Notes under the pieces: generated by a model | The model's database searches: none | The model's input: only the letters and a program-made list of their open reading frames with translations | What the model was told of the DNA's origin: nothing | Assembly (NCBI GenBank): GCA_902826505.1 | Contig: CADEFG010000239.1 | Location: 1 to 7,387, forward strand | DNA length: 7,387 nucleotides | From: an uncultured Acidobacteriota bacterium | GTDB taxonomy: Bacteria > Acidobacteriota > Blastocatellia > Pyrinomonadales > Pyrinomonadaceae | Reading direction: 5' to 3' | Position numbers and translations under genes: made by a program | In this document: positions 5,942-7,387 of the stretch, in pieces | How the letters are laid out: every line of letters begins with the position of its first letter | Position numbering within the stretch: position 1 is the stretch's first letter

Positions 5942-7246
5942 ATGAATGTCATTTTCTTTGAAGTTCTGTTGATTTTACTGCTGATTTTCGCTAACGGCAT
6001 TTTTGCGATGTCAGAAATGGCAATTGTTTCGGCGCGAAAAATCCGGCTTCAGCAATTTGCGAATAAAGGCAATGAAACGGCGCGCGTGGCTTTAGAATTG
6101 GCAAACAATCCAGACCGTCTGCTGTCGACCGTCCAGATCGGTATTACGCTGATCGGAATTCTGGCAGGTGCTTTCGGCGGCGCGACGATTGCCGAACAAA
6201 TCGCTTTACAAATCGATCAAATTCCCGTTCTCAAAGGTTACGGCGAAGCGATCGGCTTGCTAATCGTTGTCGCAACAATTACTTATCTTTCGCTCGTGAT
6301 CGGTGAGCTCGTGCCGAAAAGACTGGCTTTGGGCAACGCCGAACGAATCGCCGTGCTGATTGCCCGTCCGATGCGTTTTCTTTCGTGGCTGGCAACGCCG
6401 TTTGTTTCGCTGCTGAGTTTTTCGACCAACATGGTCTTTAAAGTTCTGCGCCTGCGACCTTCGGACGAACCGCCGGTGACCGAGGAAGAAATCAAGATTC
6501 TGATCGAACAAGGCACACAAGCCGGAGTTTTCGAGGAAACCGAACAGGACTTGGTGCAAAGAGTTTTCCGTCTCGGCGATCGCCGCGTAAGCGCATTGAT
6601 GACGCCGCGACCCGATATTTTCTGGCTCGACATAAACGAGTCCGAGGACGAAACTTTGCAGAAAATTGCCGGTTGCCAATATTCGCGTTTTCCCGTCTGC
6701 CGCGACGCGGTTGATAATGTCGTCGGAACCCTTAAAGCCAAAGAATATCTCGCGGCAAAATTAAAAGATTCAACCGTTTTGCTCGAATCTTTTATCCGCG
6801 AACCTTTATTTGTGCCGGAAACGAGTTCGGCGTTTCAGGTTTTGGAAATGTTCAAAACCGCCCAAATGCATCTGGCTTTGATAATTGACGAATACGGCAC
6901 GATCGAAGGTTTGGTCACGACCAATGATTTCCTCGAGGCAATCGCGGGCGAAGCGGCGCAGATGAATGCCGAAAATTCTTTGATCGTGCGGCGCGACGAC
7001 GGTTCGTATCTGATCGACGCTGCGCTGCCCGTCGACGAATTCGAGGATTTTTTCGCGGTCGAAGTGAACGAAGACGGTAGTTTTCAAACGCTGGCGGGTT
7101 TGATTTTAGCGAAACTTCGTCATTTTCCGTCAGTTGCCGAATCGTTTGAAATCAATGGTTTGCGGTTGGAAATCGTCGATATGGACGGCAGACGTATTGA
7201 TAAGGTGCTGGTCAGCCGTCTCAAAAAAGAGCAGGAAACCGAATGA
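5942..7246 (+). CDS. CNNM/CorC-family (hemolysin C-like) membrane protein with CBS pair
   Basis: This 434-residue inner-membrane protein belongs to the CNNM/CorC family, whose members are linked to magnesium (some to cobalt or sodium) export; the older name is hemolysin-like. Residues 1-165 form the DUF21/CNNM transmembrane domain: helix 4-24 with the MSEMA motif at 23-27, a STVQIGITLIGILAGAFGG helix at 62-80, a helix at 104-122 ending in GELVPKR at 121-127, and a hydrophobic stretch at 137-160. A cytosolic Bateman module follows, with CBS1 from MTPR (220-223) through SRFPV (248-252) and CBS2 around 288-340 containing IIDEYGTIEGLVT at 314-326. CBS pairs of this family bind ATP-Mg. The CorC_HlyC domain occupies 346-428 (AALPVDEF, LAGLILAKL). 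All domains are full length. AGGA at 5931-5934 lies 7 nt before the ATG. The stop overlaps the next start (ATGA). The ion specificity cannot be read from sequence. Confidence 0.93.
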   Translation: MNVIFFEVLLILLLIFANGIFAMSEMAIVSARKIRLQQFANKGNETARVALELANNPDRLLSTVQIGITLIGILAGAFGGATIAEQIALQIDQIPVLKGYGEAIGLLIVVATITYLSLVIGELVPKRLALGNAERIAVLIARPMRFLSWLATPFVSLLSFSTNMVFKVLRLRPSDEPPVTEEEIKILIEQGTQAGVFEETEQDLVQRVFRLGDRRVSALMTPRPDIFWLDINESEDETLQKIAGCQYSRFPVCRDAVDNVVGTLKAKEYLAAKLKDSTVLLESFIREPLFVPETSSAFQVLEMFKTAQMHLALIIDEYGTIEGLVTTNDFLEAIAGEAAQMNAENSLIVRRDDGSYLIDAALPVDEFEDFFAVEVNEDGSFQTLAGLILAKLRHFPSVAESFEINGLRLEIVDMDGRRIDKVLVSRLKKEQETE

Positions 7247-7387
7247 AATTTCGCTTTGTCTGGGTCGGCAAAACAAGAGATAAAAACTGGCGGGCATTGC
7301 AGGAAGAATATCTTGCGCGTCTTTCGCATTTTGTGCGCTGCGAAATTGTTGAAATCAAAGATTCTAGCAGGGAAATCGAAAGCAAAC
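7243..7387 (+). CDS. rlmH: 23S rRNA (pseudouridine1915-N3)-methyltransferase RlmH, N-terminal 48 codons
   Basis: RlmH is a small SPOUT-class enzyme that uses S-adenosylmethionine to methylate pseudouridine 1915 in helix 69 of 23S rRNA on assembled 70S ribosomes. Only the first 48 codons are present and the gene runs off the right edge; the C-terminal SAM-binding knot is not visible. The N-terminus matches the family: MKFRFVWVGK, then EEYLARLSHFV, then EIVEIKDSS. The ATG overlaps the preceding stop by four bases (ATGA), and AGGA at 7233-7236 lies 6 nt upstream, which indicates translational coupling. Another ribosome gene, rsfS, lies three genes upstream in the same cluster. Confidence 0.88.
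   Translation, partial: MKFRFVWVGKTRDKNWRALQEEYLARLSHFVRCEIVEIKDSSREIESK

Noticed and set aside
6260..6741. Two overlapping minus-strand frames of 139 and 152 codons inside the CNNM/CorC gene
   Set aside because: Both are antisense to conserved transporter sequence and show no recognisable protein features.

Overview
The window looks like a piece of a moderate-GC chromosome from the Acidobacteriota, most likely class Blastocatellia (Pyrinomonadales-like). This is inferred from protein style, not from a marker gene. The clues are a winged-helix/STAND-ATPase/TPR regulator of the kind abundant in that phylum, an N-terminus typical of acidobacterial FG-GAP/VCBS-type surface proteins, and an RsfS with strong similarity in style to that group. 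Coding density is high. No mobile element, tRNA, rRNA or CRISPR is visible, and the longest gene-free stretch is 137 bp.

Left part (1-1798, minus strand): four genes point left, with gaps of 26, 28 and 41 nt, each with a good Shine-Dalgarno site, so they read as one operon. In transcription order they are a small CxxC protein with a degenerate excisionase/MerR-like segment, a 134-residue protein I cannot assign, a short lipoprotein with a carboxypeptidase-regulatory-like beta domain, and a secreted protein that runs off the left edge and resembles the N-terminus of acidobacterial FG-GAP repeat proteins. The last gene is easily missed because it has no stop inside the window.

Middle (1799-4467): a divergent intergenic region holds an array of TAAA-containing direct repeats spaced at about one helical turn. 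It is followed by an 843-residue one-component regulator on the plus strand (OmpR/PhoB-type winged helix, then NB-ARC-like STAND ATPase, then TPR sensor). Architecture and repeat phasing recall AfsR/SARP and PhoB-type operators. The array is therefore a candidate binding site for this regulator, for autoregulation and/or control of the divergent envelope operon.

Right part (4512-7387, plus strand): a tightly packed housekeeping cluster contains rsfS (ribosome silencing factor), a small SGNH-hydrolase-like protein with an altered C-terminal catalytic block, a 95-residue protein of unknown function that is probably translationally coupled, a CNNM/CorC-type membrane transporter, and the first 48 codons of rlmH (23S rRNA pseudouridine-1915 methyltransferase) overlapping it by ATGA. 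rsfS and rlmH are often adjacent in bacteria; here three genes lie between them.

The main candidates for something undescribed are the phased operator-like array with its STAND regulator and the divergent four-gene operon with two unassigned small proteins. None of this can be proven from sequence alone.
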